From Rosa chinensis (Eukaryota; Streptophyta; Magnoliopsida; Rosales; Rosaceae), in contig NC_037093.1 of assembly GCF_002994745.2 (NCBI RefSeq), forward strand, positions 48,030,384 through 48,094,383: DNA of 64,000 nucleotides, in the 5' to 3' direction. Both the position numbers and the translations under genes were made by a program. The notes under the pieces are model-generated. The model made no database searches. It saw nothing but the letters and a program-made list of their open reading frames with translations, and was not told the DNA's origin. The number at the start of each line of letters is the position of its first letter. The first letter of the stretch is position 1. This document shows, in pieces, positions 1-13,693 of this stretch.

Positions 1-400
1 TATTCTTTGTGGCCAAGAGAGTGGAAACATTTTGACATGAACCCTCAGCACGAATTAGTCTCTATGTAAAGAAAACTTTTGAGGATACCGTGTGATCTCG
101 ATAAAAAAAGAAAAGAAAAAAGATTAACCTAAATTAAAACAACTATCAACCTCAAATATGTTTATAAACAGAATGTCAAGACATGATCATATTTGAATCA
201 TTAAAAACCGAAATCGGATCAAACTAGATTTTAACAATAATTACTTGAGTCAAATTTTGAATAAAATCTCCAATAATTACTTGTGTCAAATTTTGATTAA
301 AATCTATTCAAACTGTACTAAGATATCTTGACTTGGCTTGTGATGAATGATATTATTGCCCCTCGAGCCGATTCAAAAAAGAAAAGAAAAGATATCTTGA
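1..400. other. AT-rich intergenic DNA, no gene seen
   Basis: This stretch is AT-rich with short A runs. It holds a near repeat of 'aataattacttg(a/t)gtcaaattttga' around 235-265 and 271-297. I see no coding signal or RNA gene. Confidence 0.6.
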
Positions 401-1111
401 CTTGGCATCAAAGCTTGCCTAATGGGGCTTCTAGTTTGGTCTTCAATTTGATTGGACATTTGACCCATTTTGGTTCTTTTGTCGATTTAGGGAGATGCTG
501 CAGTGCTTGGGCTGCTGGGATTGGTTTTCAAGGGTGGTGGTGCGACTGTGTGTCTACTCTTGGCGGAGGTCCTTGGGGAGTGCTAAGGTTTTGTCAGTTG
601 TTGGCGACGTGGGTGTCCTAGATCCGAGCTTTTGGCAAAGTGATATGGAGTGCGGCATGGCTGTGCCGACGTTATGATGGCAGGATAAGTTTCAATCTGA
701 ATTGACGATGATGTTGCTTGCAAAGTTCTGGAGACTTTTCACCACCGGCGACAGCGGTACTTCAGCTTGGAACCTACCTTTGGGCTTTGGGTGCTGGGCA
801 TCTGATGTTTGGGCTTAGCTGTGGGCCATGGGCCACCAATTTAGTTTAGTTGTTGTTTTTTTTTTCCTTCTAATAATTCCCTACTTGTGTAGAGACGTAA
901 GCTTGCTTGTTTTAGTGAGCGTAATTGGTGACTTAGCCTATTTACTATGTGGTTGTTAACATAGTTTATAGACTTGTTTTAATTAATCACCACAACTTAT
1001 TGTCTGTCTGTCTGTATATGACAGCGAAAAGTATGTAATGATTATTTTGACCTTACATTCTTATCAATGAAAATATATGTGATGATTTATTCAAAAAAAA
1101 AAAAAAAAAAC
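400..1111 (+). mobile_element. Probable 3' end of a decayed LINE-type retroposon
   Basis: A G/T-rich stretch without an intact frame passes into an AT-rich tail and ends in about 19 A residues (1093-1111), preceded by 'gatgatttattc'. That layout resembles the 3' end of plant non-LTR retroposons. No reverse transcriptase motif is visible, so the class is inferred. The small open frames here look like chance. The 5' limit is uncertain. Confidence 0.3.
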
Positions 1112-1940
1112 TTTACTTGGTGAATTAATTTGTCGGATTCTCTCATAGAATTTGATTGAGGCATTTAAACCATTATAGAAACTGAGGGCTATTTACACCA
1201 AGTAAGGTTGGATTCATTAAATCCTCGTGGAGCATTCACACAATCTTTTGCACTTGGATAGTAAAACATAACCTTTTGCATCTACCAACCCCCCAAAGTC
1301 CTGTCATGCATTTAATTATAATAGCATCAACCAATCAATAACTTTATTTAGATTCAACTAATTGTGATATAAAGACATACAAAAAGTCCTCTCTAATTTT
1401 AGTCTCCCAATTACGGTATCTTATCCGTAAAAAATAAATACAATTAAAATCGTATACTTTTCGATACTGTTCATTATTCTTTTAAATCATGTCACCTAAC
1501 ATAACCAAAATTTTCGAACACATCGGTGCATATCATCTAACACTTGACCAATTTCTTCACATGTCAATCTATTTTGATTTTTGATTTTTTCGCAATAATT
1601 AATGAACTGCTATGGTAAGGAGGATTTAGGAAGATGTGTCCTTCTCGGCCTGTTTCTTCTTCCTCATCGAACCCCAATAGGTTTTGCTTGGAAAAAAAAA
1701 AAAATTGGAAAAAAAAACGTAAAATAATAAAAAGGCCCAAAATGGACGTCCAATTTGTGTAAGCAAAGCCTAAAGCCCTCTTCTTGTTCTTGTTCGTGTT
1801 CGTCTTCTTCCCCATGCGTAGCCCACTATTGTTCTCAGAGGTCGCATAGTCCCAACACACACGACCAAACCATTCCCTCATATTAACACAAACCCCAATT
1901 TCCAGGGAGGGACCAAAATTATACGCTCACAGTTTCGAGA
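1112..1940. other. Intergenic region upstream of the EAF1-like gene
   Basis: AT-rich DNA with no recognisable gene. It becomes more GC-balanced towards 1800-1950, where the promoter and leader of the downstream gene are expected. Some small minus-strand frames exist but show no family features. Confidence 0.5.
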
Positions 1941-1945
1941 TTCAG

Positions 1946-1965
1946 ACTCTCTCTCTCTCTCTCTC
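1946..1965 (+). repeat. CT microsatellite in the leader region
   Basis: An uninterrupted CT run lies just upstream of the first putative leader exon of the EAF1-like gene. Pyrimidine-rich patches are common near plant transcription starts. A role here is inference. Confidence 0.8.
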
Positions 1966-1998
1966 CGCAACCCTTCCATGTCTGACATTTGCACCCAG

Positions 1999-2992
1999 GT
2001 ATTGCGTTCTAGGGCAAATTCGTCCCCTTTTCATTTCTGACCCGCTGCGCCCAAAAAAACCCTAGGAGAGAGAAATTTACGCGCAATTCAACTCCCCCAC
2101 TGCTGCCCCTGCTCTGCCCTAGCTCCCAATTTCGCTACCCTATTCCTAATTTCAGGTATTTCCGTTGCTCCTTTTCCTGTCCTGCAAACCCTAGAATTTG
2201 AAATTGGGCGTTTTCAAGGGGATTGATGGAATTAGGGTTTCGTTGGTTGGGGAATTTGTGGGGAGGTGTTGTTCGTTCGTGATTGTGCAATGCATTGTGA
2301 TTGAATGGTTCTGGTTTATGTGGCAAGTCATGGTTTTTGTGCGTTTATTGTGTTGGCATGGAACTAGGTGCCGGAATTTGACGTGAGCATTTGTAGGTTG
2401 TGTTGAGTTGTGTGTGTGAGTTGCATGCTGGTGGTTTTGAAGCTGTAGTGGATAAATGTGAGGGTGCACATGTGAGAGTTCAGAGAAAACTATTGGCTGC
2501 CAAGCCTCTTGTGTGTGAAATTGCTACTCATTCATAATCATAGTAGTACCAGATCACCTGGTCACCAGTGTCTTCGATGCAAATTCTGGCAGTTGCTTTT
2601 CGTGTTCCTAAATTTGACAGAACGCATATCTCCTTTTTCGTACTTAGCTGTTCGAACTAGGTTGCACTCTTCATTCTTGAACCTGAAAAACACTGTGCCA
2701 TGCAGTATCTTGCTATATTCTGAGGGGCTTGATGGATCAGTAATGTGGCTGTTTTTGTTAACCTTGTACTGTTGTTCGAACTTTTTAGGGTCTTGTATAC
2801 TGATGCAAATTTTGATATACCTTTGTACCCTGAAACTGTTGTTGTCTATATTGTTATTCTAACTAGTGTATGAATAATTTTATTCTGGATTTAGTTAATA
2901 GTTATTATTTGTGTATCAGTTTTGAAGCATCCTTATTATGATGTATGTAGTCAATTCTTTAGTCTAATATGATACTTTTACTTCTATTTTAG
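1999..2992 (+). other. Probable 5'-UTR intron of the EAF1-like gene
   Basis: A donor-like 'acccag|gtattg' near 1998 and an acceptor 'tctattttag' at 2983-2992 bracket about 1 kb of T-rich DNA. Accepting them puts the coding start (3051) in the second exon. Non-coding first exons with long first introns are common for large plant regulatory genes. The exact donor is not proven. Confidence 0.5.
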
Positions 2993-3050
2993 AGATTTTA
3001 TAGAATTTGGATTAGATGGGAGATTAAAGGTTGTGGGCATTAAAGTCGGA

Positions 3051-6000
3051 ATGCATGGATGTGGCTCAGGATCTGCTCTCCTAGTAAATGCAGAGGTGGA
3101 TTCCATGGGTGGAGTGGTTGACGGCGGAGTTGGTGTTGGTTTGAAAACATCTCCGCGCCGAGCAGCAATTGAGAAGGCTCAAGCAGAGCTTCGGTATTCT
3201 TTTCTTATTATTTCTTTCAATTCTCACGCCTTGTAACTTCTGCCTTTGATACTTTTCCTACGTGCATGATGTATATAATGACCTGTCATTTGCTGCTTAC
3301 AGACAGGAATATGATGTGCGGGAGGAAAGGAGAAGGGAGCTAGAATTTCTTGAGAAAGTATGCAAATTTGATCTCTCAGTGGTTATTTATCCTTCACTTC
3401 TATCTGTAGTGATCATCATCATGTGATTTATCTCCTGAATTTCAGGGTGGCAATCCTTTGGACTTCAAATTTGGGAATGCAGCTTCTGTTAGTGTCCAGT
3501 CTACTTCCCTCACTGATCAGCATCCAGAACAGTTTGTGACCAGGTAGGTTCAATGGTACATAATTGGATCATGTTATTGCATGATTTTTTGTTGATTGGC
3601 TAAATTGTATTCACCTTTTCTTTTTTTTCAAATTTTGGTTGCTATTTTTTCAGTGAAGCAAAAGGTAGTTTTGCATTGACTGCATCACCTCGTGGGGACT
3701 CTGTTGAAAGTAGTGGTCGACCAGAGGTTCCTACACTTTGTGAACCCAACAGTGCTGATAATCTCTTACTTTTTGATGGGGACAATGATACACCGGAAGG
3801 GGAAAGGAAATCTATGCATATTAGTAGAAGAAATAAAATTGCTCCATCAGAACAGTCTTCCCAGATGGATGGGACTCAAAATGCCAAGGAATCAGAAGAC
3901 TCAGCGATTTTCCGTCCTTATGCTCGAAGGAACAGGTCCAGACCAAATCGTGATGGTACTCGTTCAAGTTCAACTGATGTACAGGGCCGTGGTGGTCAAG
4001 GGTCTTCATTACCTTCTCGCGGGACGTTAAAGAATCCCAAGGGACCGGTATTTGAAACAAACAACCAAAAGGACCAGAATATACCTTCGGTCACTAATCT
4101 AAAGTCTGTGAAGTCTAATGGTGATTTTGCTTCTAGGGTTGCAACTTCTGATAATCAGTTGGATATGGACTTTGATGGGGTGCAGGCTCCTGAAATATTT
4201 ACTGGTCCAGCAAAAGATAGTGCTGAAAAAAAATTGGATGTTACAGCTACTGAAAGTTTGAAAGAGAGCCAACATAATCAACCATCTCAGACTGATACTC
4301 AGGAAATTCCAATTGCTGCGGTTTCGGGGAGATCTGATGAGAGGGAGCCGTTAGCTTCGTCTGTTCTTGAATGTCTTCGTTGTGAAGCTACTACAAAGAC
4401 CGAAATTGATATTAGTTCTGTCCAGGTGAATGGATTTAGTAATTTAAATAGAGAGAGTAAAAGTGTACCAAATGAAGGTCAAATTAGCAGTGCAGCGGGC
4501 ACAAAGGGGTTAGATTCAGAATCTTCTTGTACCCAAACTAGTGTAGGATTAGATGTAAATAATGATACTGACGTATGTACTACAAGGAATGCTGATAATG
4601 CAAATATCATGGAAACATCAGATGTTGATGGGGCACAAAATCCAGCTGGTGATGAAATGTTACTAGAAAAGAATGAAAGCAGAGCTGTTGACAGTAGTCC
4701 CATGATTAATGATCCTCATGCTTCTGATTTTCAGAACAATCGGTCAGGCAATACTGAAGTGAAAGTTGAGGAAGATATGAACGAAAGTAGATCTGAAGTG
4801 CGTAATGAAGTAAAGCTTCATCCAAACACTGAGGGAGAGCAACAAAGTGGTTGTACTGTATCAGAAGCTGAAAAGAAACTGGATGATGTGGTGGATAATG
4901 GTTCCAACATCAAGAAAGAGAACTCTTCTGGCAGACCCCAGACTCCTCAGGATTTATCTATGTGTGAGCCTCCTGAAACTATTTTGCCAGGGATAGACTC
5001 TGCCAAGGGTTCAGACTGTCAGACTTCTAGTAGTCACTTTAAAGTGGTAGACAAGGCACATGAAGATTCTATTTTGGAAGAGGCTCGGATGATAGAGGTT
5101 AGTTACCCCTGCGATATTTATGATGTCTTACTTTCAAACATTGAGGGAGCACCTTACTTAATTCATGAAATGTAAATCAGGCCAAGCGTAAGAGGATTGC
5201 AGAATTATCCGTTCGTTCTTTACCCTCGGAGAATCACCGAAAGTCTCAGTGGGATTTTGTCCTTGAGGAAATGTCATGGTTGGCCAATGATTTTGCTCAG
5301 GTATGACCTTGTGATTATAGCCATTTTGTGGAATTTGTCCATGCATTATATTCCTTCCCTCCTGTCTTTAATTTTTGGGAAAGATGATTCTGCAATGAGA
5401 TCGTAAATGTATATCCATGTTCTTTTTGTTAATAGGAGCGCCTTTGGAAGCTAACTGCTGCTGCTCAAATATGCCATCGTGTCGCTTTTACATCACGGTT
5501 GAGAATTGAAGAGCAACAACAACAATGGGGGATTAAAAAAGTGGCTCATACCCTGGCAAATGCTGTCAACCAATTTTGGCATTCAGCTGGGACCCTATTG
5601 TATGCTGATGATTCAAGTGATTGTCACAACATCACCAAGAGCAATTTGAATTCGAGCAAAGTAAGATTGCTTTCTTTGTCTTAGGTGGGAGTGAATACGC
5701 TAAATTATTTGATTGCTGCTTAATGTTGAATTCATTTGCTAAAAATGTTTGGTCTATAATAGTTTATACGCCATTGATATTGTGCATATGGGGCCAGAAG
5801 ATATCAAAACTTATGTCTTATTCCTGTGTTCATATGCTGGTTATTTACCTATTCAAAAAATATGTTGATCTAATCATTGCAGGAGCCTTGCAAAGAGTTG
5901 GAGCTACAATGGAGCAACAACTTTTCACTTTCTATGCAGCGGTATGCAGTGAGATTTTTGAAGTATAACAGCTCTCTTGGTCCTCAACTTCAAGCACAAG

Positions 6001-9000
6001 CTCCTGCTACTCCTGAGAGATTGTCTGATTTAGGCATTACAGAAATGTCATGGGAGGACCATCTTACAGAAGTATGGTCATGTTTCTTAATGTTCTTTTT
6101 GATTCAGTGAAAAATATAAATGTTGACATTTACCAGCCATTCTCTCCCCCTCTCTTCTTTCTCCTCTCACACACAGACAAAAGCACACAACAAAGGTGAT
6201 TATTACTACAAATAAAGAACAATTAGTTACTTATTTCAGATTCCTATGTCTTATATCTTGGAGAAATTGTATTGGCGTGTTTTTGAGCTGTACTTGCGTT
6301 ATATAAATTGGTGTTTAAAATCTCATTAATTTCACGGGGACTTGTACCTCTAACGCGTTAGAGGCTAGCTATCCATCTAAACCACTAGATAAACCTAAGG
6401 TCTGCTTTAAACTTATATGTTTTTCGTAGATTTGTAAGGTCATTTTAAAAAAGTTGAGCTTTTCCCTTTGGCAGGAAAACCTCTTTTATGCAGTTCCATC
6501 TGGGGCACTGGAAACCTACAGAAGATCAATTGAATCTCATTTGGTTCAGTGTGAGGTAAATGCATGACCATCAATTTGACTTATGTGTTGCCTTGATCTG
6601 GTTCACGAGGGAAATCTTTGGAATTTCAAGTAGCTGTTGGTGCATGATCTGTATGGATAGGTTGCTGGTGTCTAGGAGTACTATGTACTCTAGAATTTCT
6701 CTCATATGTTTTGTTTATTAAAGGAATATATATATATATATATATATTTATTTAATTTATATATTTTATGTTTCTATAATATAAACCATTGCTTTTGCGC
6801 ACAGTTGCTTATGATGATTTGATAATGTTGTAATTATTTTATTTATTGTTATGCTTACTGATTAGTGACCTGAAACTTTCAGAGAACTAGCAGTAGCATG
6901 CAAGAAGAGGTTGATACATCCACGTATGAGGCTGGAGCTGGTACGTGCTCGTACAATTTTGATATAATTAATTTTTTATTGTGTAGCGAATCTTGTGCTC
7001 ATTTTAGTTTTAACTGTCAATGTCAGAGTTTGATAGTCGAGAGACTTCCGCATACGATGAGGATGAAGGAGAAATAACATGCACCTATTATTTGCCTGGG
7101 GCCTTCGAAGGTAGCAAGTCATCAACATTTAATCAGAAGAAGCGGAAGTATTATAAGTCATATAATCCTAGGACACATGAAGCAGGAGCTGATTTTCCCT
7201 ATGGACAAACAGCAAATCAACAGTTCATGTTGATGGGGAAAAGGCCTGCTAGTCTTAATGTTGGTTCAATCCCAACAAAACGTGTGCGCACTGCTTCCAG
7301 GCAGAGGGTTGTTAGTCCATTTGGTGCTGGAGCTACTGGGAATGTTCAGGCTCAAATTAAGACAGATGCTTCTAGTGGAGATACTAATTCTTTTCAGGAT
7401 GATCAGAGTACCTTACCTGGCGGATCCCAGTTCCCTAGAAGTATGGAGGTGGAATCTGTTCGTGATTTTGAAAAGCATCCACAATGTGACTATGCAGAAA
7501 CATCAAAGCATAAAAAGAAGAAGAAGGCAAAGCATCTGGTACATAACTGCTCATATTTCAACTGTACTAGCTTATCCTTGGAATAATATTGAAGCTTCTA
7601 CAGTTGTTTGCCTACTTGAAATTATTTCATTTGTATATGGTTGCAGGTTTCCGCTTATGACCAAGTATGGCAGGTGGATTCACCTACTCATAATGAGCAG
7701 GTAATTCCTATATTCGGTAGAGATGATCTGGGGGTCTGCTCTCTTGATTTTTTTTTTTTCGGTTTTCCTATTATTTCTTTTTTATTTTTACTTTTTACTG
7801 TTTACTTTCTTTTATGTTTTACTATTACTATATGTTTCATGTTTTATATAATAGGCATCTTTTTGTTTTGTAAGCCTACTCAACATTTTTTATATTCTTT
7901 TTTCATTCGTTTCCTTCAATCAAGAGTTATTCTCTGAACATTCTGAGGTGGTATAAAATAATTGATGGTGCCTAAATCATGCAGAGGGATCATTCAAAAA
8001 AGAGATTAGAAAGTCATCATTTTGAGTCCAATGGAACATTTGGTAAATGCCTTGACCAAGATATATTTAATTTTTAAAATTTATCATTTTATATAACAAA
8101 TCGCGTGCTATTCTCTGTCACTTATATAATACTGTGTTCTTTGTAGGTTTATATGGGCAACATAATGCAAAGAGGCTGAAGATATCAAAACAGTCTCTAG
8201 ACAATACTTATGACGGTATAACTCCAATGACTGGGTCCATTCCTTCTCCAGTGGCGTCCCAAATGAGTAATATGACCAATCCGAGTAAATTGATGAAGTT
8301 GATCGGTGGTCGGGACAAGGGACGGAAAGCTAAATCAATGAAGGTACTCCTGGTGATTTCCCATTTGAGATTCTGCTAATGTGCTACTTTTTAATGATAT
8401 GGTTTATTTGTTAGCACTATGTTCTTACCTATAGTCTTGTACTGCTTTCTTATACTCTGAGTTTGCATTAAACTTGGTTTCAGATGCCTGTTGGGCAGCC
8501 AGGTTCTGGAAGTCCATGGTCACTATTCGAAGATCAGGTTAATACATCATTATTATCTTTTCTCAAATCGTTCCTTCTTCAGTTGTTTTAGAGTTGCCAG
8601 TAATACTCTAAAACCTTTTTGTCTTTGCTACATTAGGCACTTGTTGTTCTTGTACATGATATGGGTCCAAATTGGGAACTCATAAGTGATGCTATCAACA
8701 GTACTCTGCACCTAAAGGTTGGTATTACTACTCCAACATCTTCTTTAATTATCTTCACTGATGATGATCTATGATGTATATGAAGAGTCTAGAGCGGAAT
8801 ACTATTTTCTTTATAGCGAAATTGTTCTCTATTTTTATATTCATCATTTTCCCTTTGAAGTAATCCTGTTAGTTTTTAGTCTAATTTTTGGGTGTCTATC
8901 TGATTGACTTTGTAAAATACAGTGTATCTTCCGCAAGCCCAAGGAATGCAAGGAGCGTCACAAAATTTTAATGGATTTGAATACTGGTGATGGGGCTGAC

Positions 9001-12000
9001 AGTGCTGAAGATTCAGGGTCATCACAGCCTTATCCATCTACAATCCCTGGCATTCCAAAGGCAAGAGTTTTTAATTTTTCTTCCACTTCAGTATTCTTCC
9101 TCTGAAGTACAAATCAGCTAAATGTTGGTCCATGTTGAGCATGAGAACTACATACTACAGATCTAATTAAGCTACGTTTGCTCATTGGTGTTTCTGCACT
9201 TAATGCAGGGAAGTGCTAGACAGTTATTTCAACGCTTGCAAGAGCCAATGGAAGAGGACACTCTCAAGTCTCATTTTGAAAGAATAATTAAGATTGGGCA
9301 GAAGCATCATTATAGGAGGAGTCAGGTTCGTGACAGTAACTATGGATTTAATCTCTGCAGATCCTTTTGTGGTGGCTCGTTTTGATTATAATTTATATAG
9401 GTGTTTCTGTGTAGCCCATTCTTAAGATCATAACTTTTCACTGTGCTACCCAGAAATCTCCAAACCCTCTTTGCATTCTTCTGCTGGACTCCAATAATCA
9501 TACAGTCTTTAGGAGACAGGAAACTCTAGCAAGTAGCTAGGTGGGTACCTTGGAGGGGTTCAGACCCAGAATACATGGGAGCAAACCTTGGGCCTGACCA
9601 TGCACTAAAATATCAGAAATATCCCATAAATGTCATAAAGGGAAAACTCACAGCATTTAGTTTTCTAATATTTGGCTGTTTGTTACACTCAAATTGCATA
9701 ATTGAAGTTTTAGAACTTTGCCATGTTAATCTTATGGTGGGATTACATTCTACATGTGAGATGTGAATTGTTTTAGTTTCTGTACTCTGACCTGGTAGTT
9801 CTCTATATTTTCTTAATCAAATCAGTATTTATAGAATCCTAAATAAAGTATAAGGTTTGCTATAACAATAAGGAGTAATGTAGCATCATAAGTAAAGTAA
9901 AAATGGCATTGTTGTTGGTTTCCTGTTAATTATCCTGTTTCCAAAGAAAAGGTGCTCGCGTTGACTATAATTATTTGTTTGGAGAAAGAATTAGTTGAGC
10001 ATTGAGATAACATAATGTTGAAATGTCGAGGAGAATGCTTCATTGTTGAACCCGGAAGCAATTTAGTTACTGTTTTTTTACGAGTATTATAGATCTCGTT
10101 CCTGACTACAGTTATGTATGCGTTTTACTTGTGAAGAGTGATAACCAGGATCCAAAACAAGGAACAACAGTCCACAATTCTCATGTTATCGCTCTTTCCC
10201 AAGTATGTCCGAATAACCTGAATGGAGTTATTCTAACGTAAGTTATTTATTTAAGTCATTCTTTGTTTTATGTTCATATTCATGAGTAGATTTCTTGCAT
10301 ATTTCTAGTACGTATGCTTGTTTCTCATTGGTGTCCGTGATGTATAAGTATTTGAATTTGTGTGAAGGCCTCTTGATCTCTGTGATGCCACATCATCAAG
10401 CCCAGATGTTCTTCCGACTGCATATCAAGGTTCTCACACTAGTGGCTTACCAATGGCAAATCAGGGCGCTATGGCGTCATTACTGCCCTCTGGGCCAAAT
10501 GCCTCATTACAGGGAACTTCTGGTATGGTTCTTGGTAGCAACTTGTCATCACCATCTGGCCCGCTTAGTGCGACAGTCAGGTAGTGTGTAGCTCAAATTG
10601 TGACTTTGCCTTTGGGGACCGGTTTATGTATTTATTTATATTGTATTAATATTTACTTTTAATTTATTTATTGATGATTCCCGTGGTATTCATTATTCAT
10701 GGTTATAGGGATGGTAGGTACGGTGGTCCAAGGGCATCTACTTTACCAGTTGAAGAGCAGCAAAGAATGCAACACTACAATCAAATGTTATCTGGTAGAA
10801 ACATTCAGCAGTCCAGCTTGTCCGTACCTGGGGCTCTTCCAGGAGGTACTGATCGTGGTGTTCGAATGGTACCTGGTGCAAATGGTATGGGCATGATGTG
10901 TGGGATGAATAGAAGCACAATGTCAAGGCCAGGGTTTCAGGGAATGGCTTCTTCCTCGATGCTGAATACTGGGAGTATGCTTTCATCCAGTATGGTTGGA
11001 ATACCAAGTCCTGTAAATATGCACTCTGGAGCTGGTTCTGGTCCAGGAAATTTGATGTTAAGACCTCGCGAGGGTCACATGATGCGGGTGAGTTATTGAT
11101 ACTCAATAGTGTACTAGATTAAGGTTGCTTCTTTAATACAAACATATGGTATGTTGCTTTCTACACTGACTAATTCGAATTGCAAGAATATATCGTCCGA
11201 GTCATAGTCTGTACAGTCCTCCTTTAGAATCCAATTGTTAGATATGGCAATAGTCTTTGCAACCATCTGTTTTATTTTTATGACTTACTTTTATTCCCAC
11301 CTGTGGGGTGGGAATTGAGAGAAAGGATGTTGCAATCAAATGAGCAAATCTCTCTCCCTCTTCAGTTAGCAACTGCATATATGAGTTTGTAGTCCATTTC
11401 ATTTGGCGCTGTTGGTTTTCCTGCATTTAAAAAGTTGCTCAGACGCACACAAGCGACACTCATATTTTTGTTTTGAAAAAGATACAGATACTTGTGCATA
11501 TATGTTTTATCTTTGATTGTGGAATGTGGCGTGCCTTTGCTGCGAATCAATCAAATTAATGTCATCCAATAGCATTCAGCTGCATTTGCATCACTGAAGT
11601 TTAATGGTTTGAGTACATGCTGAAACATGAGACTGAGAATAGATGAGCCTCGGTGTTTTGAGTGGAGGCCTTTTCTTTTCCTTGCATCAAAATACAACTC
11701 GAATTCTGAAGTTTTGGTATGTACCCATTTACGTGCTCATTCCAATGGAACATAATTGATTTGTTTCATGGATCAAAACCTTAGCCCCAGACTAAAGTGT
11801 TGATTCAGTTACCCTTTTAAGTGAGTCACTTAAATAGTATCTCGCCTATTTGGTGTTTCTAAAATGTTATTGTATGTGCTGAAGACACTATTTTGGAAGG
11901 TCTCCTTTTTGTTTTTGCTGTTACCCTTTACTGTCTAATTCCGCTTATTTGACGTAGAGTTTTTTTTATTATCACAGCCTGCCCATAATCCGGATCACCA

Positions 12001-13693
12001 AAGGCAACTTATGGCTCCAGAGCTTCAGATGCAGGTCACGCAAGGGAATGGCCAAGGTATTGCTCCGTTCAATGGGTTGAGTTCTGGCTTTCCTAGTCAG
12101 ACAACTCCATCAGGTGCACAAATGTATCCAGGCCATCCCCAGCAGCAACATCAGTTATCCCCACAACAATCTCATGCAGTCGGCAGCCCTCATCACCCTC
12201 ATCTTCAAGGCCCCAATCATGTGACAGGGTCGCAGCAGCAAGCCTATGCCATGCGCATGGCTAAAGTGCATCAACAGCGGTTTTTGCAGCAGCAGCAGCA
12301 GCAGTTTGCATCATCCAATTCTTTGGTGCCGCATGTCCAACCACAGGCCCAACTCCCCATTTCTTCAACTTTGCAAAATAGTTCCCAGATTCAGTCACAA
12401 AGTTCACCTCACCCAGCATCTATGTCCCCTAGTACACCTTCTTCCCCAATGACTCCGGTATCATCCCAACACCAGCAGAAACATCACCTGCCACCTCATG
12501 GGATGAGTCGGAATCCTGGTGCAAGCGGGTTGACTAATCAAATAGGGAAGCAACGACAAAGGCCACAACAACATCTTCAGCAATCTGGGAGGCACCACCC
12601 TCAGCAGCGGCCATTTGGGCAATCTCAGCAGCAGGCTAAACTTTCGAAGGGAATGGGAAGAGGGAATCCAATGGTGCATCAAAACCTTGCCATCGATCCT
12701 ATAAACATCTCCATTGATCCATCTCATCTGAATGGGCTTTCGATGCCTCCGGGAAGTCAAGCTCTGGATAAAGGAGAACAGATCATGCAGTTAATGCAAG
12801 GTCAAGCTGCATATTCGGGGTCTGGCGTCAACCCAGTAACATCAAAACCATTGGTTCCTCAATCATCAAACAACTCTCCGATGCAGCAAAAGTTGCATTC
12901 TAGCTCAGCTACCTCTTCGACGAAGCAACTCCAGCAAAAGCCATCTCATTCTGATAACAGCACTCAAGGCCAGGCACCAGCTGTTCCTTCTGGTCATGCA
13001 ATATCAGCTTCACATCAATCTGCATCTCCAGCAATTGTGTCTTCCAATCACCAGCAGGTGCAGCCACAGCAACAGCAACAGCAACAGAAGCAAGCTAATC
13101 AGACTCAACCATATGTTCAGAGAGTCCAGCAGAATCGTCAAGTGAATTCGGAGCTTTCAAGCAAGCCTCCAAATGATTTAGCTTCAGCCGAAGAGCAGCC
13201 TGTGAATAGTACTTCTCTAATCGGTTCGAGCATGGCAATTCCTCAGTCCTCTATTGATTCGTCTAATGTAGTACCGGTTTCTTCTGGCATTACTCAATGG
13301 AAATCATCAGAAGCAGTATATGATTCTAATCTGCCAAATTCAACTGCTCAAGAGGGTTCACTTGGGAGCCCATCACCAACAAATTCATCTGGGAATGAGC
13401 CAGTGCCCCCTTTTAGTCAAGGTTTAGGCCCAAGGCAGTTATCTGGTAACTTTGCCTCTCATGGACATATTGCTGGTGCGCAATGGCAGCAGAAGCAGCT
13501 ACTGCAAAAGCCTCCTTCGCTACCACCCCTGTCCCAACAACTCTACGAGCAACAAGAGCAACAGCAGCAGCAGGAACAAGAATCACCCCAACATCAACTG
13601 CCTTTGCCACAGCAGTCTCAGCAACAAATGCAGCATCTGCCAGCAGGGCAAGGTGGTTTGTATATGATGCCTAGTAATTCAAAATCAGAATGA
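3051..13693 (+). CDS. EAF1: EAF1-type chromatin modification protein (NuA4 HAT scaffold; HSA + SANT)
   Basis: Likely scaffold subunit of the nuclear NuA4 histone acetyltransferase. Exons: 3051-3193, 3303-3357, 3446-3543, 3654-5097, 5181-5300, 5436-5660, 5883-6071, 6475-6555, 6883-6940, 7027-7538, 7647-7700, 7985-8042, 8147-8343, 8484-8537, 8637-8717, 8923-9060, 9209-9325, 10137-10237, 10368-10580, 10709-11087, 11978-13693. They sum to 6033 nt (2010 aa), close to the plant family length as I recall it (about 1900-2000). The N-terminus has the conserved SPRRAAIEKAQAEL block. The HSA domain is at about 590-665 (QWDFVLEEMSWLANDFAQ). A Lys-rich basic stretch falls near the end of exon 10. The SANT/Myb-like domain is at about 1089-1143 (PWSLFEDQ, GPNWELISDAI, KPKECKERHK). 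The last exon is Gln/Pro/Ser-rich with poly-Q. The start at 3051 follows an in-frame GTG only. The intron at 9061 has a GC donor. No frameshift was seen. Confidence 0.93.
6340..6410 (-). repeat. Possible SINE fragment inside an EAF1 intron
   Basis: On the minus strand the intron after 6071 reads 'tctagtggtttagatgg' followed about 25 nt later by 'ggtacaagtccc'. This resembles the A and B boxes of the tRNA-derived SINEs seen elsewhere in the window. It has no clear tail, so this is tentative. Confidence 0.25.
6727..6748. repeat. AT microsatellite in an EAF1 intron
   Basis: A run of about 11 TA units lies in the intron between exons 8 and 9 and is likely to vary in length between individuals. 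Confidence 0.8.
9061..9208 (+). other. GC-AG intron of the EAF1-like gene
   Basis: The exon ends '..attccaaag' and the intron begins 'gcaaga', ending 'taatgcag' before 'ggaagtgctaga'. Only this join keeps the frame (..PGIPK|GSARQ..). A GC donor with a strong AAG|GCAAG context is the usual form of this minor variant. Confidence 0.85.

Noticed and set aside
328..677. Overlapping open frames of 97 and 60 codons near the window start
   Set aside because: No family features, overlapping frames, and location within what looks like a LINE tail.
7641..7937. Phe-rich 98-codon frame that looks like a membrane protein
   Set aside because: It is T-rich intron sequence of the EAF1-like gene read through; the hydrophobicity is due to base composition.
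10738..13610. Minus-strand frames of 60-122 codons opposite EAF1 exons
   Set aside because: They are shadows of the Gln/Met-rich coding strand, with no start context or family similarity.
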